Program-made: the position numbers and the translations under genes | The notes under the pieces: generated by a model | Database searches by the model: none | Told to the model about the DNA's origin: nothing | What the model saw: the letters and a program-made list of their open reading frames with translations, nothing else | Shown here: piece after piece, positions 34,453-49,400 of the stretch | How the letters are laid out: each line of letters begins with the position of its first letter | How positions within the stretch are numbered: position 1 is the stretch's first letter | Source: CALITV01 sp964415795 | GTDB lineage: Bacteria > UBP6 > UBA1177 > JAKLFG01 | Assembly (NCBI GenBank): GCA_964415795.1 | Contig: CAYQBN010000008.1 | Coordinates: 90,103-154,102, forward strand | Direction of reading: 5' to 3' | Length of the DNA: 64,000 nucleotides

Positions 34453-37400
34453 ATGAGAGGACTTATCGCTTGCTTCGCGCTTCTGGCGGTCATGACCGCA
34501 GGAAGCGTCTATGGCCAGTGCCTCAACTGCACGGCCCCCTATAGCGGCACCGTCTTCAGCAACCCTGCCGCCGACTCCTCGTGGACCCCTGTGGCCGACG
34601 ATGTGAACGCCGGCCAATATCTCTTCTTCAATGTGGTCGCCGGTACCTATTACGAGTGGGCTACTTGCGGCAGTGTAGACCCCACCTTCAACCCCGAGCT
34701 GTCCCTTCTCAGAAGACCAAGCGCTCCTTATACCTACTCCTGCGATTCCGGCATCATGACCGACAGCGTCGGCGTGGCCTACAACAACTACTCGAGCGAT
34801 TGCACCGATAACGCACAGAGCATGCTCATGGCGAAGATCGGCTGGTATGCTACCTTCACCGGGACCGTCGTCCTCCTCGTCAACCGCCCCAACTGTCAGA
34901 CCACCAGCATCGCCCCCTCCCATGTCTCCATCAAGTGGCACACTCTCTCCACTCCGCCGGAATACTGTACTAACTGTGAGAATCAGAACCCAGCCACGGT
35001 ACAAAGCAACCCTGCCGAAAAACCGAGCTGGACAACCGTAGCCACCAACATGTCGGGCGGCGACTATGCCCTTTTCAATGTGGTACAGGGAACCTACTAC
35101 GAGTGGTCGACTTGCGCCGGATCCGGCTGGGACACCCAGATAACCCTGCGCCGGTTCGATTGCTTGGGAGAGGTGCTCGGCTACAACAATGACTACACGA
35201 GCGATCCATCGTGCGGCACTCGCTCACGCATCGGATGGTTTGCCGACTTCACCGGTACCATTGCGGTCATCGTGAGCCAGAACTACTGCCAAAGCAACAC
35301 TGCCGCCGACATGACGCTCCAGTGGCGCAAGTTCCCCGTGACCGATCAGTGTTCGACTTGCACCACCGACGCACTCGGAAGCGAACTGAACATAGCCAAC
35401 GACAATATCGCCATCGTCAAGAATGGACAGTATATCATCCTTAACAATGTCGAGGGCGGCGCGACCTATGAATTCAGTGCCTGTCACCCGACGACCGGCT
35501 TCGACACCCAATTGACCCTCCGCGGCGCACCGGGCCTTTCCAACCCGACCTGCACCTCGCCCCTTCTCGCCTACAACGATAACGGTGATGGAAAGGATTC
35601 CTACGGCGACACCTGCGGCGAACGATCGAAGATCGTGTGGACTGCCCCCGAGAACTTCAACGGCACCGACGAAAAGGTGCTCCTTGCCGTTCATGAATTC
35701 AATTGTCAGGCCGACGAAGACCAGACCGTGTGGCAACTCCGCACCAAGAAGATAAAGCGCGCTCGTTACACCGAACTGGTACTCGACGCCACGCTCCCCT
35801 TCGACATCGTGGTGAACGACAATACTACTAACCTCCTCTGGACCAAGGCTATCGCCAGCGGCCACACATGGGTCGAGGCGCTCTCTTACTGCTCTCTCCT
35901 CGACTATGCCGGTAAAGACGACTGGCGTCTTCCCACTATCAATGAACTGGTAAGCATCGTTGACTTCAACCTTGAGAACCCGGCGACCTCGATGCCCGCC
36001 ATCGCCTCAGGAGCCGAGGAATGGTTCTGGTCCTCCACGACCTATCTCGGATCACCTGACCCCAATGACCGCCGGTTCGCGTGGGTCGTCAACCTACAAG
36101 ACGGGCGCAACTATATGGACGCCAAAGCCGACTTCCCTCCGAACCCCCTGATACTGTATGACGCTTCAACGATCTGCGTACGCGATACCGGCCTCATCGG
36201 CGTTCACTTCGATTTCTCCAAAAACGATTTCGCCGAGAACGAACCGGTCGCCGTCACCGGTTGGACCTGCGACAAGTCGTTCTATCACCCCGACTGGCCC
36301 GAGCATCGCCTTGAACCTCTTCCTAACCTGTGGGTTTACATTACCGTAACCGACAAGACCGGCACCCATACTTGGGAAACGCCTCTCATCCTTGCGAACA
36401 AGAAACTCACCCTCGAGGGCTCGAACAACTGCGGCCCGAACGGCGACAACGGTTATGACTTCTCCTACGACCTCATGGACCCAGCAAACAAGTTCGAAGG
36501 AGAGATCGACAACATCAAGACGGTCCTCAAGAACTACATCCTGAGCAACCTCCAGAATCCGGCTCCGGGGGGGCAACCACCCGTGGCCATTCAACCCTTC
36601 ACGATATCGGTATATGCTCTGCCGCTTCAGTGCGACGCCTTGGGAAATTGCGTTCCCATAACCGACAAGAACAGCCCCTTGAAACAACTGCTCTGGACCT
36701 CTCCCAAATATATCTCTCTTTTCTACGACTCGACCGACCTTTGCGGCGACGGCTACCTTCAGTCCGGCGAGATCTGCGACCCGGTGCAGAACTGTCTCTT
36801 CGCCTCTGACCAATACAACGTCGTCTGTCCCGGCCCCTTCGATCTTTACTGTGCCAACAACTGTGCTGGTCCCGCGGGAGCATGCTCATGGCACTGCTGT
36901 GGCGACAACACGGTCGACTATAGTTTCGGCGAGGTATGTGAAGAAGATGCCACCTGCGACACGATTCCCCATGATCCACCCTATTACGCTGGCGATACCG
37001 CCTACTGCAGTTCCGACTGTGCATCGTTCGACCTTGACGAGTGCAAGTGGTGCGGCGATGGACTCGTGACCAACGGCGAGAACTGTGACCCGGCGCTATC
37101 ACCGATAAACTGCAACACGATCCCGCATGACCCCGCCTATTACAACACCGAAGACGCTCCCTGTAGAACCGACTGCGCTGGCTATGATACCTCGGTATGT
37201 CGCTGGTGCGGAGATGGAATAGTTTCCAACGGCGAACTGTGCGACAGCTCGCAGGATTGCAGTTTCGTTCCCCATGCGCCTCCCTACTATAGTGGTGACC
37301 TTGCCGGCTGCAACTCGACCTGTACCACGATCGACAATTCCCAGTGCAAATGGTGCGGCGATGCCCTCATTACGAATGGTGAGACCTGCGACAGCAACTC

Positions 37401-40400
37401 TCAATCCTGCGATCTCATCGCCCACTTCCCACCTTACTACGCCTCATCGACTGCTGCCTGTCTCAACCTTTCTTCACCGGGCGAGTGTGGCGGCTTTACC
37501 GAAACCACCTGCACCTACTGCGGCGACGGCATTCTCCAGTGGGCCGAAGGCGAGATCTGCGACAACAATACCGTCAACTGTAGCGTCATGCCGCATACCC
37601 CAGCTTACTATAACGCCGATTCGGCTCCCTGTACAAACCTCATCACAGCTGGCGACTGTTCCAGCATCAACACCACCAGCTGCAAATGGTGCGGCGACGG
37701 TCTCATAACGGCAGGGAACCTCGCCAACACGATGGGACTCGTCATGAACCTAGAGCTCGACGAAACCTCCGGTACCACCGCTACCGACTCCTCGGGCAAC
37801 GGCAACCATGGAACCCTCCTGAACGACGCCGGATGGGTTATCGGCAAACACGGCAACGCGATAACCCTCGATGGTACCGACGACTTCGTGTCCGTGCCTC
37901 ACTCGCCAAGCCTGAACATCGGAGGGGCAATCACGATAGAACTGTGGCTCTACAACGCTCTTTCCATTGGGCCAGCTGAAACGAGGTACATTTTCGGGAA
38001 AGGCGCTTCCACCGCCTATGCCGCTTCGTGGGATCGGGCGACCGGCGTCGTCACTTTCCGGCTCAACCTCGGCGGTGTCGCCCGCACGCTCGACTCTTCG
38101 GCAAACAAAATAGGCGTCAATCAGTGGCACCATTGGGCGTTCGTTTACGACGGCGCACACATGATGATATACCGCGACGGCCTGCTCGATACGATCGCCT
38201 CTTACAGCGGCGCACTTGGCCAGACCGGCAACGATCTTTACCTCGGTGGCGATCCTGTCGGGGCTGGACGATTCCAAGGGAACATAGATGCCGTGCGCAT
38301 CTATGACCGCGCCCTTTCGGCGAGCGACATACGCGCCAACATGGGCGAGATCTGCGATAGCGACACCCAAAACTGTCAATCGCTCGACCCGCGCTACTAT
38401 AACACCCAATCGGTCTCCTGCACCGATATCTGCGACGCCTACCGCGGCGCCAATCTCCTGACCGGCCCCTACGACTGGACCAATCTTGCCAACTGGCTTG
38501 TGACAGGAAGCGGCGCCCTCGTATGGGATGGGGCCGAGAATGCCCTCAAAGCGACCAATGCGGTGACCATTCGTCTTTCGGTGGGAAATCGTCTTCCCAT
38601 AGACACTTCCAAACTTTATTATCTTGCCTACGATGTCATGGTCCGCAACAAGGAATCGACCGCCCGTCCATTCTCCGCAGGCGCTCTGAGTTACAGTCAG
38701 GTGAGCGGAGGAGTCAATCTGCGGACCGATTACTTCGGACACAGTCAATACGATATACCCGAGGCCGACACTTGGTACAGCGACCGTATCAATGTCGCCA
38801 TCGGCGGTCTTCCCAAAACAGGAGAATCCTCCGACCCGACGGTCGCTACCCGCTGGGCAAGCGGCACCACCCATATCGAAATAGCTTTCATCCTCAACGA
38901 AGGCGGATCTGGTGGACAGGAAACCTATATCCGCAATCTTCGCTTCTACGAATACCCCTGCCGCTGGTGCGGCGACGGCACGACGAGCAATGGTGAAGCG
39001 TGTGACGCCGGCCTCGGCTCTTTCGTGTACTGTCATACTCTTTCCCACACTCCCGCCTATTATGACGATACCATGACGGCATCCTGCGCCGCCGACTGCT
39101 CTACGGCAGTTGAAACCGACTGTAATTACTGCGGCGACGGCGCGGTCACCGATTACTGGGACCGCGACACCCGCCTTCTCATGCACTTCAATGAGAACAC
39201 CGGTTCGACCGCCTATGACTGGTCAGGCAACGCCTTCAACGGCATCATAACCGGAGCCACATGGACAAGCGGCATGTTCGGGAGCAAAGCGCTCTCCTTT
39301 GCCGGCGGCACCAACAAAGTGCAGCTGACGAATCCGGTCATACCGGCGAGCACCGAAGCCTTCACCATCAGCGCATGGATATACCCGACCACCGCCTCGG
39401 TAGGTTACATCGCCGGCAACTATGGTACCGGCAACCCGAACGGAATCGAACTCTATAAGACCGCGACGAACCAACTGGCCTTCAGATATGCGGGAGCAAC
39501 CTGTACCAGTGCCGCGGGAGCCATTGCCCTCAATGCATGGAACCATGTGGCCGCCACGCGCGACGCGAGCGGAACGAAACGGGCCTTCGTCAACGGCGTA
39601 CAGGTTTGCGCCACCTCCGACCCGTCACCCGTCACTGCTGCGCTCAATTTCGCCATCGGCAACGGCCCTGACTACACCACCGATGCGTTCGTCGGAAAGA
39701 TAGATGAAGTAAAAGTCTATCTCCGCGCCCTGAGCGACGCCGAACTCGCAAAACCGGCGCTCCTCTTCTCTTTCGATGAGAATCAAGGCACCACCGTATA
39801 CGATCTGTCGGGCAACGAACTTCACGGCACTGTAACGGGGGCCGCTCGATCGACCGGAAAGGTCTATCGGGCACTCGAATTCGATACCATCGACGATAAG
39901 CTCACCATTCCGAGCACCACCGTTCTCCCTGCCGGCACCGGCGCCTTCACTATCAGCGCATGGATACTGCCTTCGACGGATGGGACAAATGACTACATTG
40001 TGGGCAACTATAGTTCTTCGACCAACCCCAACGGGCTTCTGTTTTATAGGAATTCATCGGGAAGACTCGCCCTGCGTCTTGGAGGGCAGACCGTGACCAG
40101 TAACGGAACGATCCCTTCAGGCACGTGGAGTCATGTCGCTGTCAGAAAGTATGCCGGAACCTCCTCTTCCAACACCCATTTCTACATCAACGGCGTGCTG
40201 GACAAAGACAACGCCACCCTGAACGCTGCGGGCGGCATTACGCTCGGGGCCAACTGGACGGTTGGTAACGGTTTCGATTACTCGGATGATTTCTTCTCCG
40301 GATCCATAGACTCCTTGCGGATAGATGCGCGCGCCTTCAGCGATACCGAGATGAGAATGCTGTCGAAGGAGTTCTGTGACACCGCCGGTCCTTCGGCGAC

Positions 40401-43400
40401 GCAAAATTGTCGCGCGATCGACGCCATCTATTACGACACCGATACCGTTTCCTGTACCAGCGACTGCCTTGGCATCAACACGGAGAACTGCAAGTGGTGC
40501 GGCGATAGTCAGGTAACCAACGGCGAAACCTGCGACACCAACAGCGTCACCTGCGATACTCTATCTCATACGCCGCCGTACTACAACACGCAAACCGCAT
40601 CCTGCCGCAACATCGCGACCCCGGGCGACTGCTCCGGATTCGACGAGTCGCTTTGCCGGTGGTGCGGAGACAGCCTCGTGTCCAATGGCGAAGTCTGTGA
40701 CAACAACACCGTCAACTGCAGCGCGGTGCCCCATACTCCCCCCTACTACAGCACGCCGACCGCATCCTGTCTCAACATCGCAACGCCTGGCAATTGTTCG
40801 GGATTCGATGTCTCCGGCTGCCGCTATTGCGGCGATGCGCTCGTGACCCACAGCGAAGCGTGCGATACGAACGGCGCCACCGCCACAAAGAACTGCCATG
40901 CCATTGACCCGAATTATTACGACACCGATCTGGTCTCCTGCAAAAACGACTGCACCGGCTACAACGCTCCGACCAACTGCAAATACTGCGGCAACGGCAC
41001 CATAGAAAATCGCGGATCGAGTCAGATACCGACGCTCCCGGCAATGGAGGCCTGCGATCCGCCGACCACCTGTGCCCACGATTCCGCCGACTACTTCGCC
41101 ACCTGCCCCGGTCCTTCCGATCTGCTATGCTCCGCCGACTGCACCGCACAGACTCCCTGCACATGGCGCTGTTGTGGCGATAACATCGTTGACGCCGACG
41201 ACGGCGAGAAGTGCGATGGGACCGCCGGAGGCGGCGGTTGTGAAAACATCTGGCATCGCCCCCGATACTATGTCGGTCCCGCTGGCGACTGTAAATCCGA
41301 TTGTAGCGGATGGACATTTGGACACTGCGACTATTGCGGAGACGACATCGTCCAAGCATCTTATCAGGTAAAGGGCGACGCCACTGTCTATTACGAACAA
41401 TGCGACGGTGACAATAAGACGCTCTGCATAGATGTCCCGAACCCGCCGCATGCCTATTACAACAACGGTGCCAAGATAAAGGACTGCCGGATGCCCGTCG
41501 GCCCCTCTTATTCCTTCACGCCGGGTTACCACTGCATGATCGTGGACGACAGCGACTGCGAATGGTGCGGCGATGGGAAGTATTCGCCCTCTTACGAGAC
41601 CTGTGACACGGTGAAAGACAACGGCGTCTACGGCGACAAGGCGATCAACTGCACCGACAGCCACTTCCTCCACTCGCCCGCCTATTACAACACCGAGAAC
41701 GCGACCTGCATCGCCGGTTGCCAGTCGGGCTACGACACCTCTGCCTGTCGCTACTGCGGCGATGGGACCGTGAGCAACGGCGAGACCTGCGACATGGGAA
41801 CCGTCAACTGTAGTACCCTTAGTCACACCCCCGCCTACTACAACACCGAGACGGCCTCCTGCCGGAACAGCATGCTTCTCTGGTACAACCTCGACGAAGG
41901 CGTTGGTACCGCCATCAGTGACTCCTCCGGGAACGGGAACACAGGGCTACTCACCGGCGGGACATGGACCACCGGCCGTTATGGCAACGCCGTGAACTTC
42001 GCCGCAACGAGCGACAAGATACAACTCTCCGTGCCTATCCTTTCGGGGACCGCCCCCTTCACCATCTCGGCCCATATTTACTACACTACCGCCGCGGTCG
42101 GCTACATCGCTGGCAACTACAGTAGCAATAACGCGAATGGTATCCGCCTATCCAAAGATGCTTCCCACAAACTGCTCGTTCGGATCGCTGGCACCACCCA
42201 TACGAGCAGCGGTTCCCTGACGCCGAGCGCGTGGAACCATGTCGTGGTCACCCGCACCGCGACCGGCACCGTGACGCTTTACATCAACGGCACAGCGTCG
42301 GGAACCTTCGTCAATCCGGGCGCCATCACGACATCCCGCAACTTTACCGTGGGCAACGGGCCTGATTACACCACCGACCACTTTGTCGGCATCATAGACG
42401 AAGTGCGCGTCTATCCGCGCGCCCTTACCGCCGGCGAGATAGCGAACGACACAACCACCTGCGCCGGCTACGACGAATCGAACTGCAAGTGGTGCGGTGA
42501 CACCCTTATAACCAACGGCGAAGCCTGCGACGGCAACACCGTCAACTGCAACACCGTCGATCCGAAGTACTATAACACCGAGAATGCCGACTGCCTCAAC
42601 CTCTCGACGCCGGGAAATTGCACCGGATTCAATGTCACCAATTGCAAATACTGCGGCGACGGCCTCATCACCAACAGCGAGACTTGCGACGGCAACACCG
42701 TCAACTGTAACTCTCTTGACCCCAAATATTACCCGACCCAGAACGCATCCTGCCGCAACCTCTCCACCCCGGGAGATTGCGCCGGGTTCGATGTTTCCAA
42801 CTGCCGCTACTGCGGTGACGGCATAGTCTCCAACGGTGAGGTCTGCGACACCGCCGGCCCAACCGCCACGAAGAACTGCCATGCGATAGATGTGAACTAC
42901 TACGACACCTTCACGGTCAACTGTAAGAGCGATTGTTCCGGTTACGAACCGCCAACACCGTGCACCTACTGCGGCAACGGCACCGTCGAAAGCCGTGGCT
43001 CGAGTCAGATCCCTCTGCTTCCGGCGATCGAAGCGTGCGATCCTCCGGCGACCTGTGCGCATACCCCCGCCGATTATTTCCTGACCTGTCCGACGGTATC
43101 GGATACCTCCTGCTCTGCCGATTGCACCTCGAGCGCGCTCTGCACATGGCACTGTTGCGGCGACAATGTCGTCGATTCGGCCAATGGCGAGCAGTGCGAC
43201 GGAACCGCCGGTGGCGGCGACTGCGAATCGGTACCGCACACTCCTCCCTACTACGCGGGGGCTTCGGGCGAATGCCGGAACATCTACACGCCGGGCGACT
43301 GCACCGGCTTCGTCGGCGCCGGCTGTACATGGTGCGGCGACGGCATCCTACAGGCGACATACACGCTGGGCGGCAATACCTACCACGAACAGTGCGAGGA

Positions 43401-46400
43401 CGGCCTCACCATCCTCTGCAAGGATGTTCCCTTCCCGAATCACGCCTACTACGACAACGGTGCGACGATAAAGGGGTGCAACATGCCTCAGCCTCCTGCC
43501 TATTCCTTCACCCCGGGCGTCCATTGCATGGTCTCCGATGACAGTGACTGCCGCTGGTGCGGCGATGGCTACTACGATGCCGCCTACGAGACCTGCGACA
43601 CCGTCAAGAACGACATGCAGTACGGCGACAAGACGGTCACCTGCGACCTCGTCTCCCACTTCCCGCCCTACTACGGCACCGATTTCGCCGACTGCCTTGC
43701 CGGCTGTCAGACCGGCTACGACACGACCTCCTGCAAGTGGTGCGGCGACAGCACGATAACGAACGGCGAATTCTGCGACGGCAACACCGTGAACTGTTCC
43801 GCGGTCGCTCACACACCCTCCTACTACGACGCCGACGATGCCCTCTGCAAGAACCTCGCGACACCGGGCGATTGCACCGGCCTCGATACCACCGCCTGCA
43901 AGTGGTGCGGCGATGGTCTCATCACCGCGGGCAACCTTGGTGCCACGAGCGGTCTCGTTATGCAACTCATGCTCAACGAAACTTCCGGGACGACCGCTCC
44001 CGATTCCTCGGGCAACGGCAACAACGGCACTCTCACCAACGGTCCCACTTGGGTCGGCGGCAAATACGGGAACGCCGTTCAATTCGACGGCACCAACGAC
44101 TACATCGCGGTGAACGATTCGCCCTCCCTCGACTTCACTACCGGATTCACCGCCGAGATGTGGATCTACAACACCCTGCCCTTTAGCGCCGGCACCGCGA
44201 ACAAGTGGATATTCGGCAAGGGTCAGGGAGACTCCTACTCGGCCTACTGGGACAAATCCACCGGCTATGTCTATTTCCGGCTTTTCATCAGCGGCGCCCT
44301 TCGCACACTGGCTTCGTCGAAGAAAAAGATGGGAGTCAATGTGTGGCAACACTGGGCCTTCACCTACGATGGCACGACCGGCGTCATGAAGATCTATGTG
44401 GACGGCGAACTCGACACGACGGCGACCTATGTCGGCGCCATCGGGACGAACGACAACGCCCTACGCATCGGAAGCGATGTCACCGGCGGCACCTACTTCC
44501 AAGGAAAGATAGATGCGGTCCGCTTCTACAACCGCGAACTCTCGGCCGAAGAGATCCGCTCCAACATGGGCGAATACTGCGACAGCGACACGAAGTCCTG
44601 CAACCTCATAGATCCGAAGTACTATGCCACCGACTCGGTCTCCTGCAACGCTACCTGCGGTGACTATCAGGGAGCCAACCTTGCCGCGGCGCGTGGCTGG
44701 ACCAACCCGGTCAATTGGACCGTGACGGCCCCGAACGGGGGCACCCTTGAATGGGACGCGGCGTTGAGCGCCCTCAAGGCGACCGGCTATGTCATCGCAC
44801 GGCTCAACATCAACAACCGCATCCCGATAGACACGAACAAGTTCTACTATCTGCGCTACGACATCATGGTACAAAACAAGGATGTGACGGCGCGGAACTT
44901 CTACGCCGGCACGCTCAACTACAATGTGGCGACCGGCGGGTCCAACCTGCGGACCGACTACTTCGGCCACAGCGACTATGTCATCCCGGTCGAGAACGAG
45001 TGGTACACCGACCGCGTCAACGCCCGGATACTCGGCGTCCCGCGCTACGGCACATCGTTCGACCCGAACATCCTCGAGGCATGGCCCATCGGCACCACCC
45101 ATGCCGAGATCTACTTCATCTTCAACAATGGGGCGCCTGTTGGTTCGACGCAAGTGACCTACCTACGCAACCTCGCCTTCTACGAGAACCCCTGCAAGTG
45201 GTGCGGTGACAAGGTGAAGAACGGTACCGAGGCCTGCGACATGGGCCTCAGCACTTCGGTCTACTGCCATACCCTCACCCATACCCCCGCGTACTACGCC
45301 GATTCGATGACGGCGACCTGCGACATCAACTGCACCACCTCGACCGAGACCGGCTGCAACTACTGCGGCGACGGCGCGGTGACCGACTACTGGGACCGCG
45401 ATGCGCGGCTCCTCATGCACCTCAACGAGAACAACGGCGTCACTGCCTACGACTGGTCGGGCAATACCTTCAACGGCACGGTGACCGGCGCCACATGGAC
45501 GACCGGCATCGGCGGCACCGCGGCGCTTAGCTTCGCCGGCGGCACCGATAAAGTGCAACTCTCCGTCCCGATCCTTCCCTCGGGCACCGGCGTCTTCACC
45601 TTGAGCGCATGGGTCTATCCGACCGACCTCTCGGCAGACCGCACCATCGCCGGCAACTACAGTTCCGCCGTCAACGCGAACGGCACCCAGTTCTACCTGA
45701 ACACCGCAGGCAACCTCGTCCTGCGGCTTGCCGGCGTCACCGCCGTGAGCACCGGCGTCGTACCGCTGAACCAGTGGACCCATGTCGCCGTGGTCCGTGC
45801 CGGGACCGGTGCGAACACGACCCGCTTCTACATCAACGGCGCTCAGGATTCGACCGGCACGCTTGCCGGATCGGCGACCACCTCGGCGAACTTCGCGATA
45901 GGCAACACCCCCAACTCGACGACGCCCTTCGTGGGTAAGATAGACGAGGTCAAGGTCTACCTGCGCGACATCGGCTCGACCGAACTCACCAAGAAGTGGC
46001 TCTCGCTCTCCTTCGACGAGGGAACGGGAACGACCGCCTACGACGCCTCGGGCAACGAACTTCATGCGACGCTCGTGAACGGCGCCGGCTGGACCACCGA
46101 TGCCAAGTCGGGCAACGCCGTCACGCTCGACGGCACGAACGACTATGTCTCGGTGCCCAACGCCGTCAACCCGACCGACAAGATAACGGTCGCCGCATGG
46201 GTGAAGTCCTCGAGTCCCACCGGCTATGGCGGCACCTACCAGTTCGTGAGCAAATATAACGCCTTCGCGCTCGGCACCGCCACTGCGGGCAGCAATGTGG
46301 TCAGATTCCAAGTATATACCGCCGGTTCGTGGAAATCGTCAGGGGACTATACCATTCCCGACCCGCAGAACTGGCACTATATCGTCGGGACCTACGACAG

Positions 46401-49400
46401 CACCGCCTCGACCAACCGCCTGCGCATCTATGTGGACGGTATCCTGCGCAAATATGCCGTTGCGACCGTCGATCCCATCAATGCCGACAGCGGGCCGACA
46501 CACATCGGCCACCGCGAGAACGCTGCGTCGGGCACCGACCATCTCGGCGGTATCATAGACAAGGTGGAGATCTGGCCACGCGCACTTGGAGCCAACGAGA
46601 TACTTTACAACATGCAACCCGAAGGGTGCGATACCGTCGGCCCCTCCTCTTCGGTGAGCTGCGCGTCCCTTCCGCACACTCCTACCTACTACAGCGACAA
46701 TTTCGCCGCCTGCGATTCATCCTGCCGCGGCTATGATGCCTCCAACTGCCGCTACTGCGGCGACGGACTCGTCACCAACAGCGAGGCGTGCGACACGAGC
46801 GGCGCCACCGCCACCGTCACCTGCGACACACGGCCGCACTCGCCCGCCTACTACAACACCGAGAACGCCACCTGCAACGGCGACTGCATGAGTTACAACG
46901 AGTCGGCCTGCCGCTGGTGCGGCGACGGTGCGATAACCAACGGCGAGACCTGTGACAGCAACACCGTCAACTGCAGCACGGTGGACGCGAAGTACTACAA
47001 CACCGAGACGGCGGGCTGTCTCAACCTCACCACACCGGGCACCTGCTCCGGCTTCAATGTCTCCAACTGCAAGTACTGCGGCGACGGCCTTCTGACCAAC
47101 GGCGAAACCTGCGATCCCACGAAGCCGGGTTCCGCCGTCGGCGACGCAGTGATAGACTGCCACACCCTCAACTCCGCCTACTACGCCGGCAACAACGCCG
47201 TCTGCCGGAGCGACTGCACCGGCTACGATGTAAGCGCCTGCCGCTACTGCGGCGACACCCTCATCACCAACGGCGAGGCGTGCGACCCGCTCGTGAACTG
47301 TCCTCGCAATTCGAGCGACTACTTCCCCACCTGTGCCAACCCGGCCACCGACCGCTCCTGCACCGACGCCTGCATGACCTCTACCGCCTGCTCGTGGCGC
47401 TGCTGCGGCGACAATGTTACCGATGCGGGCGACGGTGAGATCTGCGACGGTACCGCCGGCGGCGGCGAATGTGAAGGACTGCCGCACGACCCGCCTTACT
47501 ACGCCGGCTCGGGCATCACCTGCAACTCGACCTGTTCTGGATTCAGTTCCGGTTCCTGCCCTTACTGCGGCGACGGGACCGTGCAGGCAGACTACACGAT
47601 CGGCGGCGTCGCCTCGCACGAGCAGTGCGACGGCGCCACCCTCTGCACCGCGGTCGCGAACCCGGCGCATACCTACTACGACAACGGCGCCTCGGTCACC
47701 TGCGTCCCCGGATCCCCCTTCACCGTTCATGTTTCTTGCACGGTGCAGGATGACAGTGCCTGCCGCTTCTGCGGCGACAGTCAGGTAACGAACGGCGAGA
47801 CCTGCGATAGATCCTCCATAAACTGCAGTTCGCTCTCCCACACACCTGCCTACTACAATACCGAGACGGCGTGGTGCAAGAACCGCATGACGGCGTGGTA
47901 TGAGCTCAACGCTGGTGCCGGTTCGGCAGCCAACGATTCCTCGGGCAACGCGCTCCACGGTACGATAACGGGAGCCACTTGGACCAACGCCGGGAAGTAC
48001 GGCAAAGCGCTTTCCTTCGATGGAAGCGGCGACTATGTCGAGGTGGCCGACAATGTGCTCCTCGAACCGACCAATGTGACCATCTCGCTCTGGGTCAATC
48101 CGACCGTGTGGGCAGGTTCCTACCGCACGCTCATTGCTAAACGCTCGGCCAGCGGCGACGGCTACCTCATCATCTATCTTACCACCACCAACACCATCAA
48201 CTGGGATTGGGGCGGCTCCACCAACCGCTGGGACACCGGTTACCTGCCGCCGCTCGGCCAGTGGACCAAACTTACCTTCACGCGCGACGCTTCGGGGCGC
48301 AAGCTCTATGTGAACGATGTGCTCTACGCGAGCGGTCCGGCAGGCAATTCGACGCTCGTCCCCTCCACCGCTCCGCTCCGCGTCGGCACGGATTCCGCCG
48401 CTGCCCAGTATTCCTACAGCGGTCTCATCGACGATGTTCGTATCTATAGCCGCGCCCAGAACGCGACCGAGGTTGCTTCAGAGCCGGCCAACTGCACCGG
48501 TTACGACGAGTCGATCTGCCGTTACTGCGGTGACAACATCATCTCCAACGGCGAACTCTGCGACGGCAACTCGGTCAACTGCAGTACGCGGCCGCATTCG
48601 CCCGCCTACTACAACACCGAGAACACTGCTTGTATGAACACCACCGTCCCGGGCAACTGCGCCGCCTTCAACGAGTCCACCTGCCGCTGGTGCGGCGACG
48701 GTCTCATAACCAACGGCGAGACCTGCGACAACAACTCGGTCAACTGCAATACCGTCGATCCGAAGTACTACAACACCGAGAACGCCGCTTGTCTCAATGT
48801 TTCGACACCGGGCAACTGCACCGGATTCAATGTCACCAACTGCAAATACTGCGGTGACAGCATCATCTCCAACGGCGAACTCTGCGACGGCAACTCGGTC
48901 AACTGCAGTACGCGGCCGCATTCGCCCGCCTACTACAACACCGAGAACGCCACCTGTATGAACGCCACCGTCCCGGGCAACTGCGCTACCTTCAACGAGA
49001 GCGCCTGCCGCTACTGCGGCGATGGTCTCATAACCAACGGCGAGACCTGCGACAACAACACGGTCAACTGCAACACCCTTTCGCACACGCCACCCTTCTA
49101 CGCGACCGGTACCGCGACCTGTCTCAATGTCTCCTCGCCCGGTACCTGCTCGGGATTCAACACCGCCAACTGCCGTTACTGCGGCGACGGCATCTATACC
49201 GCCGGATTCGAGACCTGCGATCCCACCGCCCCGGGCGGCGCGCTCGGCGGCTCGTATGTCGACTGCCACACGCTCGATAGCAACTTCTACAGCGGGACGA
49301 ACGCCACCTGCAACAGCGATTGTGGCGGTTACGACACCAGCGCGTGCCGCCGGTGCGGAGATGCCATCTACTCGCCCGAGGCGCCCTTCGGCGAATCGTG

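Noticed and set aside
37750..39186. 478-codon minus-strand frame antisense to LamG and cysteine repeats
   Set aside because: Shadow of the sense gene; repetitive low-complexity sequence (many Val/Ala/Gly) with no motif and no ribosome binding site logic.
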